From JAZNQN01 sp045656005 (lineage in GTDB: Bacteria; Bacillota; Clostridia; UMGS1883; UMGS1540), in assembly GCA_045656005.1 (NCBI GenBank), contig JAZOQG010000070.1:1-64000 (forward strand): a stretch of DNA of 64,000 nucleotides, read 5' to 3'. The position numbers were made by a program, and so were the translations under genes. Shown here piece after piece: positions 31,418 to 41,136 of this stretch. The first letter of the stretch is position 1; every line of letters begins with the position of its first letter. The notes below the pieces were generated by a model. That model was given only the letters and a program-made list of their open reading frames with translations. It was not told the origin of the DNA and did no database searches.

Positions 31418-32464
31418 TTACTTGCTCCAATTATCTATCTCACTAAATAATACATTTAAAATTTCGTCTTCTTTAATTTTTCTTATAATTTCGCCTTTTT
31501 TAAATAAAACTGCTTCGCCTTTGCCCCCTGCAATGCCTATATCTGCATCCTTAGCTTCACCGGGACCGTTTACTGCGCATCCCATAACTGCAACTTTTAC
31601 GCCCTTTTTCACGTTTTCCAGATATTTTTCAACCTTTTCGGCAATTTCAAAAAGATTTATTCGGCATCTGCCACAAGTAGGACAAGAAACAAGCTCTGGT
31701 TCCTCTCTTAAATCAAGAGCTGACAATAAAGCTTTTGCGGCTTTAATTTCTTCTACGGGGTCAGCCGTGAGGGATACTCTTATTGTATCTCCTATTCCAT
31801 TTAATAGAAGTGCTCCTATTCCTGCACTACTCTTTATAATTCCGCCGTAAGCTGTGCCTGCCTCTGTAACACCAAGGTGCAGAGGGTAATCGCATTCTTT
31901 CGCCATAAGAGTGTAAGCCTCAACTGTTTTTCTAACGTCGGAGGCTTTAAGACTTATAACTATATTTTCCATTCCGCACTCTTCCAAAATCGAGGCATGG
32001 TATTTTGCGCTTTCTACCATTGCCTTTGGCGAAGATCCATATTTTTCATAAAACTCTTTTTCGAGAGAGCCGCTGTTTACACCTATGCGGATAGGTGTGC
32101 CCGATAAAATAGCAGCACGGGCAACCTCTCTCGCCTTTTCCCTGGAACCAATGTTTCCGGGATTAATTCTTATTTTGTCTATCCCGCCGTCAATGCACCA
32201 AAGTGCCAGGCGGTGGTCAAAATGTATATCAGCAACTATTGCCGTTTTTACCTTTGATTTTATTTTTCTTACAGCTTTTGCCGAGGCTTCATCTGGCACA
32301 GTAAATCTTACAATGTCAGCCCCTGCCTCATAAAGACGATTTACCTCTTCCACGGTTCTTTCAATATCAGACGCAGGAGTTGTGGTCATTGACTGAATTG
32401 CAATGGGATTGTCTCCCCCTATTTTTATATTGCCGATTTTTACCTCTTTTGAAGCTCTTCTCAT
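31418..32464 (-). CDS. ispG: 4-hydroxy-3-methylbut-2-enyl-diphosphate synthase IspG
   Basis: A 348-residue [4Fe-4S] enzyme of the MEP isoprenoid pathway that reduces MEcPP to HMBPP. The N-terminal TIM barrel starts VKIGNIKIGGDNPIAIQSMT. The C-terminal cluster domain has CPTCGRC (about 262) and MGCAVNGPGEAKDADIGIAGGKG (about 300). AAGAGGA precedes the ATG, 9 bases after gyrA, and its stop abuts the polC start, so gyrA-ispG-polC is probably co-transcribed. The rest of the MEP pathway is not in the window. Confidence 0.97.
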   Translation of the reverse strand: MRRASKEVKIGNIKIGGDNPIAIQSMTTTPASDIERTVEEVNRLYEAGADIVRFTVPDEASAKAVRKIKSKVKTAIVADIHFDHRLALWCIDGGIDKIRINPGNIGSREKAREVARAAILSGTPIRIGVNSGSLEKEFYEKYGSSPKAMVESAKYHASILEECGMENIVISLKASDVRKTVEAYTLMAKECDYPLHLGVTEAGTAYGGIIKSSAGIGALLLNGIGDTIRVSLTADPVEEIKAAKALLSALDLREEPELVSCPTCGRCRINLFEIAEKVEKYLENVKKGVKVAVMGCAVNGPGEAKDADIGIAGGKGEAVLFKKGEIIRKIKEDEILNVLFSEIDNWSK

Positions 32465-32473
32465 AAAATCCTC

Positions 32474-34990
32474 TTATTCTGCGGGAGTTTCAGCATTTTC
32501 CAAAACTTCGCCCTCTTCAGTTTCTTCCTCTTCTTCATGCTCGGTTATTGCAACTGACTTGACCTCAACATCATCCGAAAGGCGCATAAGTCTTACACCC
32601 TTTGTGCTTCTGCCTATTGAGCTTACATCGCTTGCGGAAATTCTTATGATAATTCCTTCTGATGTAATCATTATGATATCTTCATTGTCATGTACTGTCT
32701 TAATTCCAACAACTTTACCTGTAATGTCACTGCACTTATAGGTTTTGATACCTTTACCGCCTCTTGACTGAACTCTGTATTCAGAAATATCAGTTCTCTT
32801 ACCGTAACCTTTTTCTGTTACTGCCAAAAGCTCTGCATCTTCCGAAACTACGCACATTCCGATTACATAGTCATCGCTACCGAGATTAATAGCCTTAACA
32901 CCTCTTGTAACTCTGCCCATGCCTCTTACATCTTTTTCATTAAAGCGGATAGCCATACCATTGTGAGTACCGATTACAACTTCGTTTTCGCCGTCTGTCA
33001 TTTCAACTTTTATAAGCTCATCGCCCTCATCAAGTGAAATACCGATAATTCCGCCTTTTCTTGAGGTATCGTAATCAGTTAAGGAAGTTTTCTTTATGAT
33101 ACCGTTTCTGGTACACATGAGAAGATATTTATCATCCTCAAATTCACGAACGGCAATAAATGCAGTTATCTTTTCATCTTTTTCAATCGGGAGAATGTTT
33201 ACTATTGCCGAGCCTTTTGCCTGTCTGCCCGCTTCGGGAATCTGATAACCCTTAATGCGATACATTCTTCCTTTATTTGTGAAGAACAAAAGATTTGCAT
33301 GGCTTGAACAAATGATAATATTTTCAACAAAATCTTCTTCCTTGGTGGAAAGACCTTTAATGCCTTTTCCTCCTCTATGCTGACTCTGATATGTTGATGC
33401 AGGCAAACGTTTTACGTATCCGCAATGTGTAAGAGTAATAACACTTTCCTCTTCTTCAATGAGGTCCTCAATATCAATTTCGCTGACAACATTTTCAATG
33501 CCTGTTTTTCTTTCGTCACCGAATTTGTCACGGATTTCAGTAAGTTCTTTCTTAATCTGTTCATTAAGAAGATTTTTATCTGCAAGAAGTTTTTTGTATT
33601 CTTCTACTTTTGCCGAAAGCTCGTTATATTCATCATCAATTTTTTCACCATTGAGTTTTTGAAGCTGTGCAAGACGCATATCAAGAACACTTTGTGCCTG
33701 AATTTCGGAAAATCCGAATTTTTCCATAAGTCTTTCCTTGGCATCATCATAGGAATTTCTGATAACCTCAATGATAGCATCAATATTTGCGAGCGCAATG
33801 CGGAGTCCTTCAAGAATATGCATTCTTGCTTCTGCTTTTTCAAGGTCAAATTTTGTTCTTCTTGTAACAATTTCTTCCTGGAATTTTATAAAGTATGCCA
33901 AAACTTCTTTAAGGCAAAGTGTTTTTGGTTTTCCGTCACAAATTGCAAGCATGTTTACGGAGAAACTGTCCTGAAGTCTTGTGAATTTATAAAGCTGATT
34001 TAAAACAACATAAGGATTTGCATCTCTTTTAAGGAATATTTCAAGTCTTATGCCAACACGGTCTGACGAATGGTCATCAATATCGGAAAGTCCTTCTATT
34101 TTCTTATCTTTAACAAGCTCTGCAATTTGCTCTACCAGCATTTTTTTGTTAACCTGATAAGGAAGCTCTGTCACGATAATTGAAGATGAGCCGTCTTTAT
34201 GTTCTTCAATCTGTGCTTTTGCTCTTATAATGATTTTTCCTCTTCCCGTCGCAAACGCACTTCTTATGCCGCTTTTTCCCATAATTGTTGCACTTGTCGG
34301 GAAATCGGGACCCTGAATATGTTCCATAAGTTCATCAACTGTTATGTCGGGGTTATCAATCTGCGCCATTGCGCCGTTTAAAACCTCAGTTAGGTTGTGA
34401 GGAGGAATATTTGTTGCCATACCAACTGCAATACCACTGCTTCCGTTTATAAGAAGTGTCGGAATTCTTGTAGGCAAAACAGTAGGCTCCACTCTTTTTT
34501 CATCAAAGTTCGGAGCAAAATCAACTGTGTTTTTATCTATGTTTTCAAGCAAAACGTTTGAAAGTTTGCTCATTCTTGCTTCTGTGTAACGGTAAGCAGC
34601 AGCAGGGTCACCGTCAACAGAGCCGAAGTTTCCGTGACCGTCAACCAAAGGATAACGCATTGAAAAATCCTGCGCAAGACGTACCATGGCATCATAAACT
34701 GATGCATCACCGTGAGGATGGTATCTACCGATAACATTACCGACGGTTGTAGCAGATTTAAAGAAAGGCTTATCCGCAGTCAAATGCTCTTCGTACATTG
34801 AATAGAGAATTCTTCTGTGAACGGGCTTTAGTCCGTCTCTTACATCAGGCAGAGCACGGCTTACGATTACGCTCATTGCATAATCAATAAAAGCCTCCTT
34901 CATTCTTTTTTCAATATCAACATCAACAATGGTTTGGGTGTCGAAGTATTCTTCAAAATGTGAATCTTCGTATTTTTTATTTTTAGCCAT
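32474..34990 (-). CDS. gyrA: DNA gyrase subunit A
   Basis: A 838-residue subunit that cleaves and rejoins DNA in type IIA topoisomerase. The catalytic tyrosine is Y135 in AAYRYTEAR. The quinolone region reads HPHGDASVYDAM: the position matching E. coli Ser83 is Ala96, and Asp100 matches Asp87. The C-terminal domain has beta-pinwheel repeats and an acidic tail; the GyrA box reads QSQHRGGKGIKG (about residue 555). The ATG at 34990 (AAAGGAT upstream) is chosen over the one at 35008. It lies 29 bases behind gyrB. Confidence 0.97.
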   Translation of the reverse strand: MAKNKKYEDSHFEEYFDTQTIVDVDIEKRMKEAFIDYAMSVIVSRALPDVRDGLKPVHRRILYSMYEEHLTADKPFFKSATTVGNVIGRYHPHGDASVYDAMVRLAQDFSMRYPLVDGHGNFGSVDGDPAAAYRYTEARMSKLSNVLLENIDKNTVDFAPNFDEKRVEPTVLPTRIPTLLINGSSGIAVGMATNIPPHNLTEVLNGAMAQIDNPDITVDELMEHIQGPDFPTSATIMGKSGIRSAFATGRGKIIIRAKAQIEEHKDGSSSIIVTELPYQVNKKMLVEQIAELVKDKKIEGLSDIDDHSSDRVGIRLEIFLKRDANPYVVLNQLYKFTRLQDSFSVNMLAICDGKPKTLCLKEVLAYFIKFQEEIVTRRTKFDLEKAEARMHILEGLRIALANIDAIIEVIRNSYDDAKERLMEKFGFSEIQAQSVLDMRLAQLQKLNGEKIDDEYNELSAKVEEYKKLLADKNLLNEQIKKELTEIRDKFGDERKTGIENVVSEIDIEDLIEEEESVITLTHCGYVKRLPASTYQSQHRGGKGIKGLSTKEEDFVENIIICSSHANLLFFTNKGRMYRIKGYQIPEAGRQAKGSAIVNILPIEKDEKITAFIAVREFEDDKYLLMCTRNGIIKKTSLTDYDTSRKGGIIGISLDEGDELIKVEMTDGENEVVIGTHNGMAIRFNEKDVRGMGRVTRGVKAINLGSDDYVIGMCVVSEDAELLAVTEKGYGKRTDISEYRVQSRGGKGIKTYKCSDITGKVVGIKTVHDNEDIIMITSEGIIIRISASDVSSIGRSTKGVRLMRLSDDVEVKSVAITEHEEEEETEEGEVLENAETPAE

Positions 34991-35019
34991 TTTTATATAT
35001 CCTTTCAAAAAGCAGATGC

Positions 35020-36960
35020 TTAAACATCAAGATTTGTTACATACTGGGCATTTTCTTCGATAAAGAGTCTTCTAGGCTCTACTTCATCGCCCATCAGCAC
35101 GCTGAAAATTCTGTCAGCCTTTTCTGCATCTTCAAGTGTAACTTTCAAAAGTATTCTGTTTTTCGGGTCCATGGTGGTTTCCCAAAGCTCTTCAGGGTTC
35201 ATTTCACCAAGACCTTTATAACGGCTGATATCTACCTTTGCATTCTGGTCTCCGCCTTTTAATTCTTCACTTATTTTATCTCTTTCATCATCACTGAAAG
35301 CTACAAAACTTTTCTTACCTCTTGAAACCTTGTAAAGCGGTGGTTTTGCAAGATAAATATGACCTGTTTCAACAAGCTCTCTCATAAATCTGAAGAAAAA
35401 TGTGAGCAAAAGTGTCTGAATATGAGCTCCGTCAACATCGGCATCGGCCATAATAATTACTTTGTCATATCTTAATTTTTCAATAGAAAATTCTTCACCA
35501 ATTCCTGTACCAAGTGCCTGAATTACAGGTTTTAATTTATCATTTCCGTAAACCTTATCGGCACGTGATTTTTCAACGTTGAGCATTTTACCCCAAAGCG
35601 GCAAAATTGCCTGATATTTGCTGTCACGTCCATTTTTTGCAGAGCCGCCCGCACTATCACCCTCAACAATATAAATTTCTGTTTTTGTGGGGTCTTTTAT
35701 AATACAGTCGGTAAGTTTTCCCGGTAGTGAGCTTGAACCAAGCGGCGTTTTTCTTGTTGCCTCTCTCGCCTTTCTTGCTGCAAGTCTTGCACGCGATGCC
35801 ATTAATGCTTTTTCAATAATTGATTTACCTACATTCGGATTTTCTTCAAGGAAATCGGAAAGTTTTTCTCTTACTATTCCTTCGACAAGTCCGCGGATTT
35901 CAGAATTACCGAGTTTTGTTTTTGTCTGTCCTTCAAACTGGGGCTCTTCAAGCTTTACGGAAATTACTGCAATAAGACCTTCTCTTGCATCTTCACCCGT
36001 AAGTTCTTCATTATCTTTTATAAGTTTATATTTTTTGCCGTAATCAACCAAAACCTTTGTAAGTGCTGATTTAAAGCCTGTTTCGTGAGTTCCGCCCTCT
36101 GTTGTTGAAATATTATTTGCAAATGACTCAATAACTTCATCATAGCCCGTGTTCCACTGAAGTGAAACCTCTGCCATACTTCCGTTTTTCTCACCGCTTA
36201 CATAAATTACTTCTTCGTGTACATATTCGAGTGTATCTTTTCTCGCTTTTTTCTCGCCATAAAGGAATGAAACAAAGTTTTTGATACCGCCGTCAAACTG
36301 CAAAACTTCAACTTTGTCTTCCTCAGGTCTCTTATCTGTAAAGACAATTTTTATACCGCCATTTAAGAATGCCTGCTCACGAAGTCTTTTTAAAAGAACT
36401 TCGTAGTCATAAACAGTTTCTTCAAATATTTCTCCATCTGCCCAAAATGTTACCTGTGTACCTGTTCTATCTGTAGTTCCTATTTCATGAACTTCCCCGT
36501 CAGGCACACCTCTTTTATAGCTTTGGAACCATATTTTTTCGCCATCATGAACTTCTACTTCAAGTTTCGTGGAAAGAGCATTAACAACAGACGCACCAAC
36601 ACCGTGAAGTCCACCCGATACCTTGTATCCGCCTCCACCGAATTTTCCGCCTGCGTGCAAAACGGTAAAAATAACGTCAATAGTAGAAATTCCCATTTTT
36701 GGATGTATGCCGTGAGGCATACCTCTTCCGTTATCCTTTACAGTCACAGAATTATCTTCATTAATTGTTACATTGATTTCAGTACAAAAGCCTGCCAGAG
36801 CTTCATCAATACTGTTATCAACAATTTCATAAACAAGATGATGAAGACCCCTTAAGGATGTAGAACCAATGTACATACCCGGTCTTTTTCTTACCGCTTC
36901 AAGTCCTTCAAGTACCTGAATTTGCGATTCATCATAGTTTTGCTGAACATTATTTTCCAT
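35020..36960 (-). CDS. gyrB: DNA gyrase subunit B
   Basis: A 646-residue ATPase subunit of gyrase. GHKL ATP-binding motifs: EIVDNSIDEALAG, VKDNGRGMPHGIHPK and GLHGVGASVVNALS. The transducer domain follows, then the TOPRIM domain with YIVEGDSAGGSAKNGRD (about 430) and MADADVDGAHIQTLL (about 505). The C-terminus ends RRLFIEENAQYVTNLDV as in other short Firmicute GyrB. The ATG at 36960 with GGAG 6 bases upstream is chosen over 36972. It lies 21 bases after remB. Confidence 0.97.
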   Translation of the reverse strand: MENNVQQNYDESQIQVLEGLEAVRKRPGMYIGSTSLRGLHHLVYEIVDNSIDEALAGFCTEINVTINEDNSVTVKDNGRGMPHGIHPKMGISTIDVIFTVLHAGGKFGGGGYKVSGGLHGVGASVVNALSTKLEVEVHDGEKIWFQSYKRGVPDGEVHEIGTTDRTGTQVTFWADGEIFEETVYDYEVLLKRLREQAFLNGGIKIVFTDKRPEEDKVEVLQFDGGIKNFVSFLYGEKKARKDTLEYVHEEVIYVSGEKNGSMAEVSLQWNTGYDEVIESFANNISTTEGGTHETGFKSALTKVLVDYGKKYKLIKDNEELTGEDAREGLIAVISVKLEEPQFEGQTKTKLGNSEIRGLVEGIVREKLSDFLEENPNVGKSIIEKALMASRARLAARKAREATRKTPLGSSSLPGKLTDCIIKDPTKTEIYIVEGDSAGGSAKNGRDSKYQAILPLWGKMLNVEKSRADKVYGNDKLKPVIQALGTGIGEEFSIEKLRYDKVIIMADADVDGAHIQTLLLTFFFRFMRELVETGHIYLAKPPLYKVSRGKKSFVAFSDDERDKISEELKGGDQNAKVDISRYKGLGEMNPEELWETTMDPKNRILLKVTLEDAEKADRIFSVLMGDEVEPRRLFIEENAQYVTNLDV

Positions 36961-36981
36961 AATTTTCTCCATTCCGCTATT

Positions 36982-37230
36982 TTAATTTTTGCTCATTACT
37001 CTTTTATAAAGTGTTTGTGATGACACAGGTGAAATATAAATTTTCATATTTTTTCTGTCATCCGTTATAATAAATGACCTTGGAAGTTCAGATGAAATAT
37101 AAATTATTTCTTTTCCTTTTTTTCTGAAAAATTCTTTGGTTATTTTTGATGTACTGGTGTTTTCGATATCCATTATTGAAACAATATCTTTATCTCTTAC
37201 AACAAAGTCACCGCCAATATTTATATACAA
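36982..37230 (-). CDS. remB: RemB-like (DUF370) protein
   Basis: An 82-residue DUF370 protein. The first half, MYINIGGDFVVRDKDIVSIMD, has the typical RemB/YaaB start. In Bacillus subtilis RemB acts in control of extracellular matrix genes and the gene holds the same position between recF and gyrB. It starts with TTG at 37230, 3 bases after the recF stop, with GGAGG nearby upstream. The lysine- and serine-rich C-terminus is less conserved. Related RemA proteins bind DNA, so a DNA-binding regulator is the best guess. Confidence 0.88.
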   Translation of the reverse strand: MYINIGGDFVVRDKDIVSIMDIENTSTSKITKEFFRKKGKEIIYISSELPRSFIITDDRKNMKIYISPVSSQTLYKRVMSKN

Positions 37231-37233
37231 AAT

Positions 37234-38322
37234 TTATTCCTCCGTCACATTTCCTTCTTCTACATAAAAATATTTTTTTTCACCGTCTGCACTATATTTT
37301 TCGGTGCAAGTAATAATAACCTGTCTGCCTGAAATTTTTTCCGAAATATATTTTCTTCTTTCCTCATCAAGTTCACTCATTATATCATCAAACAAAAAGA
37401 CAGGATATTCTCCGCTTTTTTCATAAATCATTTCTGCCTGTGCCATTTTAAGTGCAATAACAGCGGTTCTTTGCTGACCTTGTGAAGAAAAGAATTTTGC
37501 ATTTTTTTCATTTATATAAAATTCATAATCATCACGATGAATACCTACAAGTGAAGAACCCATAATTATTTCACTTTCAAGTTTTTTGTTAAGTGATACT
37601 AAAAATTTTTCTTTTAAAGATTCTTCATCAAAATTTTCAGTAAAAATATTTGGATTATATTTTATATTAAAAGTTTCTTTTTCTCCCGTCATTTCCTTAA
37701 AAACAGAATTTGCAAGAGGAATTATTTCATCAATTATCTTTTTTCTTTCGCACATGATTTTTGCTCCTGCCAAAGAAAGCTCTTCATTCCAGACAGATAT
37801 TGTTTTATAAATATTTTCACTGCTCTGTTTTAAAAGATTATTTTTTTGCTTTAAAATTTTGTAGTATTTTTTTAGATAACCATAATAAAGAGGTTTTTCA
37901 CTGCTTAAAAGCATGTCCACAAAATTTCTGCGAAGTTCAGGTGCACCCGATATCAAGGAAAGTTCTTCGGGACTGAACAAAACAGTTTTAAATACTCCTA
38001 AAATTTCGCTTGTTTTTCTCAAATTGTTTCCGCAAAGTCTTATAAATTTTTTATTCTTATTTATTAGAATTTCAGCATCTTTTTCACAACCCGAAGATTC
38101 AAATAAAACAGAAATTTTTGCAAAATCTTCATTTAAATTTATAAGATTTTTGTCAGGTACTCTTCTATAGCTTTTTCCGCTCGAAAAAAGAGATACAGCT
38201 TCTAAAATATTTGTCTTTCCCTGGGCATTTTTTCCATAAATTATATTTGTGCCATTACAAAAACTTACTTTTTGTTTTTTATAATTTCTGTAGTTTATAA
38301 CCTCAAGTTCTTTTACAAACAT
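37234..38322 (-). CDS. recF: DNA repair protein RecF
   Basis: A 362-residue SMC-like ATPase that helps load RecA at gapped DNA. The Walker A site is IYGKNAQGKTNILEA (about 28-42), the signature region SSQGQQRTAVIALKMAQAE (about 277), and the Walker B site FLFDDIMSELDEERR (about 310). The ribosome binding site is weak (GGTG), and the gene follows yaaA by one base, so it is probably coupled to the dnaN-yaaA message. Confidence 0.96.
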   Translation of the reverse strand: MFVKELEVINYRNYKKQKVSFCNGTNIIYGKNAQGKTNILEAVSLFSSGKSYRRVPDKNLINLNEDFAKISVLFESSGCEKDAEILINKNKKFIRLCGNNLRKTSEILGVFKTVLFSPEELSLISGAPELRRNFVDMLLSSEKPLYYGYLKKYYKILKQKNNLLKQSSENIYKTISVWNEELSLAGAKIMCERKKIIDEIIPLANSVFKEMTGEKETFNIKYNPNIFTENFDEESLKEKFLVSLNKKLESEIIMGSSLVGIHRDDYEFYINEKNAKFFSSQGQQRTAVIALKMAQAEMIYEKSGEYPVFLFDDIMSELDEERRKYISEKISGRQVIITCTEKYSADGEKKYFYVEEGNVTEE

Positions 38323-38323
38323 A

Positions 38324-38536
38324 TTAAAGCACCATAATTTTTAAATTATCTGAAAAAAGGCAAACAACTTCGTCACCACTGCGGATTTTTTTTCCTCTTC
38401 TTGTTTCAACTTCGCCATTTACCAAAACTTCACCATCTAAAATAAGCATTTTAGCTTCCCCGCCGCTTGAAACTACATTTGCGGCTTTTAAAAGGGAGTC
38501 AAGTTTTATAAATTCACCATCTACTTTAAATTCCAT
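38324..38536 (-). CDS. yaaA: S4-domain protein YaaA
   Basis: A 70-residue S4 RNA-binding protein in its usual place between dnaN and recF. The S4 region is IKLDSLLKAANVVSSGGEAKMLILDGEVLVNGEVETRRGKK, split here only for description. GAGGAA precedes the ATG and dnaN ends one base upstream. The Bacillus counterpart is linked to ribosome assembly. Operon position and length are as expected. Confidence 0.93.
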   Translation of the reverse strand: MEFKVDGEFIKLDSLLKAANVVSSGGEAKMLILDGEVLVNGEVETRRGKKIRSGDEVVCLFSDNLKIMVL

Positions 38537-38537
38537 A

Positions 38538-39650
38538 TTATTCCTCGCTGTTTATTTTAACCGGCAATACCATAAATATAAAATCATCACTATCAAAAGG
38601 TTTTATAATACATGGATTTAAGTTTCCGTTAAACTGCATTAAAATTTCATCACATTCGCATGCTGCCAAAGCTTCGTGAAGATATCTTTGATTAAAACCA
38701 ATTTCAATTTTTTCATCACAAGGCTCAATTTCTAAAACATCATGCACTTTTCCTGTTGAAGTAACGCAATCTATTGAAAGAATGTTATTTTCAATTGTAA
38801 GTTTAATAGGATTTTTAACAATGTCAACAGATACAATAGGATCTGTTCTTTCGACACATGTTAAAATATCTGAAAGCTGAAGATGTGTAAGTATTTTAAA
38901 ATCTTTTGGAATAATTGCTTTGTAGTTAAAATACTCACCTTCAATAAGTCTTGATAATACTTTTGTATTTTCAAATTCAAACATCACATATTTATCTGTT
39001 ATTTTAAGAGTAACAGGAGTATCATCATCTCTTATGATTTTTGAAACATCAGAAAGAGTTTTACCTGAAATTATAAATTTTTCGTTGCCGCCTTCATTTA
39101 TTTTTTCTTTTTTCAGTGCCATACGGAAACCATCAAGAGAAACTATTGTTAATGTATCTCCTTCTATTTCAAAAAGTGAACCTGTTAAAGTTATTTTATC
39201 AGGTCTTGTTGAAACTGCATAAGAAGTTTGTCTTATCATTTTTTTAAGGGTATTTGAAGGAATAGTAAGAGATGCAGTTTCTTTAATTATGGGAAGCTCG
39301 GGAAACTGTTCAGGTCCGAGTGCAAGAATATTATAAACTGATTTTTGGCATTTAATTGTAGTTTTCAAATCTTCTTTAACGTCAACGCTTATAATATCGT
39401 TAGGAAGTTTTCTTATAATTTCAAGAAAAACTTTTGCATCTCCTAAAACTGCAGAACCATTTTCCTGAACTGTTGCAGGAACTATACACTCTATTCCTGT
39501 GTCAAGATTATTTGTAGTAAGTATAATGCGGTCTTCATCAGTACTTATTAATATACCTTCCAGAATAGGCATTGGAGATTTTGCAGAAACTGCTTTTATA
39601 ACAGTTGAAACAGCTTCAAAAAGTTTGTCCTTTTCACATAAAAAAATCAT
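38538..39650 (-). CDS. dnaN: DNA polymerase III beta sliding clamp
   Basis: A 370-residue clamp with three similar domains of about 120 residues. The N-terminus MIFLCEKDKLFEAVSTVIKA and the C-terminal DDFIFMVLPVKI (hydrophobic pocket with the partner-binding MVLPV) are typical. The ATG at 39650 is chosen because AAAAGGAG lies 9 bases upstream and the family begins there; the longer frame from 39680 reads the leader. The 154-base gap to dnaA holds the DnaA-trio part of oriC. Confidence 0.97.
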   Translation of the reverse strand: MIFLCEKDKLFEAVSTVIKAVSAKSPMPILEGILISTDEDRIILTTNNLDTGIECIVPATVQENGSAVLGDAKVFLEIIRKLPNDIISVDVKEDLKTTIKCQKSVYNILALGPEQFPELPIIKETASLTIPSNTLKKMIRQTSYAVSTRPDKITLTGSLFEIEGDTLTIVSLDGFRMALKKEKINEGGNEKFIISGKTLSDVSKIIRDDDTPVTLKITDKYVMFEFENTKVLSRLIEGEYFNYKAIIPKDFKILTHLQLSDILTCVERTDPIVSVDIVKNPIKLTIENNILSIDCVTSTGKVHDVLEIEPCDEKIEIGFNQRYLHEALAACECDEILMQFNGNLNPCIIKPFDSDDFIFMVLPVKINSEE

Positions 39651-39699
39651 TTTAATAGTCTCCTTTTCTTCCGTGGGCAAAGCCCATTAAAAAAATAAT

Positions 39700-39804
39700 A
39701 AATTATTATAGTAATAGTAATAGTACATGTGGAAATTGTGTAAAACTTAAATCATCGGCATGTTTTTAACAAAAATATATGTTGATAAAAAGTGGATAAC
39801 TTTA
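39700..39804. other. oriC: oriC, dnaN-proximal part with DnaA-trio run
   Basis: On the plus strand TAG-TAA-TAG-TAA-TAG (39709-39723) reads 3'-GAT-AAT-GAT-AAT-GAT-5' away from the box, the DnaA-trio pattern. It is 4 bases from a DnaA-box-like TGTGGAAAT (39728-39736). Further box-like sites: TGTGTAAAA (39738-39746), TGTTGATAA (39780-39788), AGTGGATAA (39791-39799). An AT-rich run at 39690-39710 is the probable unwinding site. Confidence 0.8.
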
Positions 39805-41118
39805 TCAGTTTTTAATATCATCACGAAGATTATTTATTTCAAGATAGAAATTGCTGTCTTCTGACATTTTTTTCTCTATTTCATTAATATTGTGCATTAT
39901 AGTTGTGTGATGTTTATCAAAAAGTTTTGCAATTTTAAGATGAGAAAGACCAAGTATTTCACGTAAGAGGTACATTGAAACCTGTCTGGGTTTTACTATT
40001 TCATTAGTTTTTCTTGTTCCTAATATGTCTTCTTTCCTTATATTATAAAATTTAGCACAGTTTTCGATTACCATATCCGGAGTTATAATTTTGCTTCCTG
40101 AATGTTCTTCATAATATTTTAAAGCATCAGTCGCAACTTCCATTGTAATTTCTTTGTTTACAAGGCCTCGGTAAGCTAAAACTTTATTAAATACTCCTTC
40201 AAGTTCTCTTATATTTGAAGTAATTTTTTCTGCTATGTATTTTAAAATATCGTTTGAAATTTCTATTCCTTCAATTTGGGCTTTTTTCTGCAAAATAGCA
40301 ACTCTTGTTTCATAGTCAGGAGAATTAATGTCACCTATAAGTCCCCATTCAAAACGTGAGCGAAGTCTCTCTTCAAGTGTTTTTATTTCTTCAGGATGCT
40401 TATCACTTGTAATAATAATTTGTTTATTTGCATCGTACAAAGTATTAAAGGTATGGAAAAATTCTTCTTCTGTCTGAACTTTTCCTGCAATGAACTGGAT
40501 ATCATCAACCATTAAAACATCAACAGAACGGTATTTATTTCTGAATTGTTCAGTTTTTTTGTCTCTGATTGAATTAATAAGTTCATTTGTAAAAGTTTCA
40601 GATGAAATATAAGCAATCTGAGCAGATTTATTGTTTTCTTTTATGTAATTTCCTATCGCATGCAAAAGGTGTGTTTTTCCAAGTCCAACTCCGCCGTAGA
40701 GAAAAAGAGGATTATATGCCATGGCAGGAGCTTCCGAGACAGCAAGAGAAGCTGCATGTGCAAAACGATTTGAATTACCAACAACAAAATTATCAAAAGT
40801 ATATTTTGGATTTAATGGCATGCCATAAATTTTTTGAGGATTTGAGCTTTGAACAGTTTTTTCCTGCTCTTCTCCAATAATAACTGAAATATTATATGCT
40901 ACTCCGCAAATTTCCAATATAGCATTTTTAATAAGTTCGCTGTAACGGTGGTCTATCATGTTTTTGTTTATTGAAGATGAAACCGACAATATAAAAGTGT
41001 CGTCTTCCAAGGATTTTGGTATAATTGTTTTAATCCATGTATTATATCCTATTGGTGTAACTTCATTTTCTAAAAGTTCCAAAACTTCTGACCATAATGT
41101 GGAAATGTTTTCGTCCAT
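39805..41118 (-). CDS. dnaA: chromosomal replication initiator DnaA
   Basis: A 437-residue initiator. Domain I (1-80) contains GYNTWIKTIIPKSL. Domain III AAA+ has Walker A GGVGLGKTHLLHAIG (about 142) and Walker B VLMVDDIQFIAGK (about 201), and the box VII/arginine-finger region ERLRSRFEWGL. Domain IV has the DnaA signature ILGLSHLKIAKLFDKHHTTIMHN near the C-terminus, which binds DnaA boxes. Domain II is short. GAAGGAG precedes the ATG. DnaA-box-like sequences overlap its promoter region, consistent with self-repression. Confidence 0.98.
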   Translation of the reverse strand: MDENISTLWSEVLELLENEVTPIGYNTWIKTIIPKSLEDDTFILSVSSSINKNMIDHRYSELIKNAILEICGVAYNISVIIGEEQEKTVQSSNPQKIYGMPLNPKYTFDNFVVGNSNRFAHAASLAVSEAPAMAYNPLFLYGGVGLGKTHLLHAIGNYIKENNKSAQIAYISSETFTNELINSIRDKKTEQFRNKYRSVDVLMVDDIQFIAGKVQTEEEFFHTFNTLYDANKQIIITSDKHPEEIKTLEERLRSRFEWGLIGDINSPDYETRVAILQKKAQIEGIEISNDILKYIAEKITSNIRELEGVFNKVLAYRGLVNKEITMEVATDALKYYEEHSGSKIITPDMVIENCAKFYNIRKEDILGTRKTNEIVKPRQVSMYLLREILGLSHLKIAKLFDKHHTTIMHNINEIEKKMSEDSNFYLEINNLRDDIKN

Positions 41119-41136
41119 TTTCTCTCTCCTTCGTAT

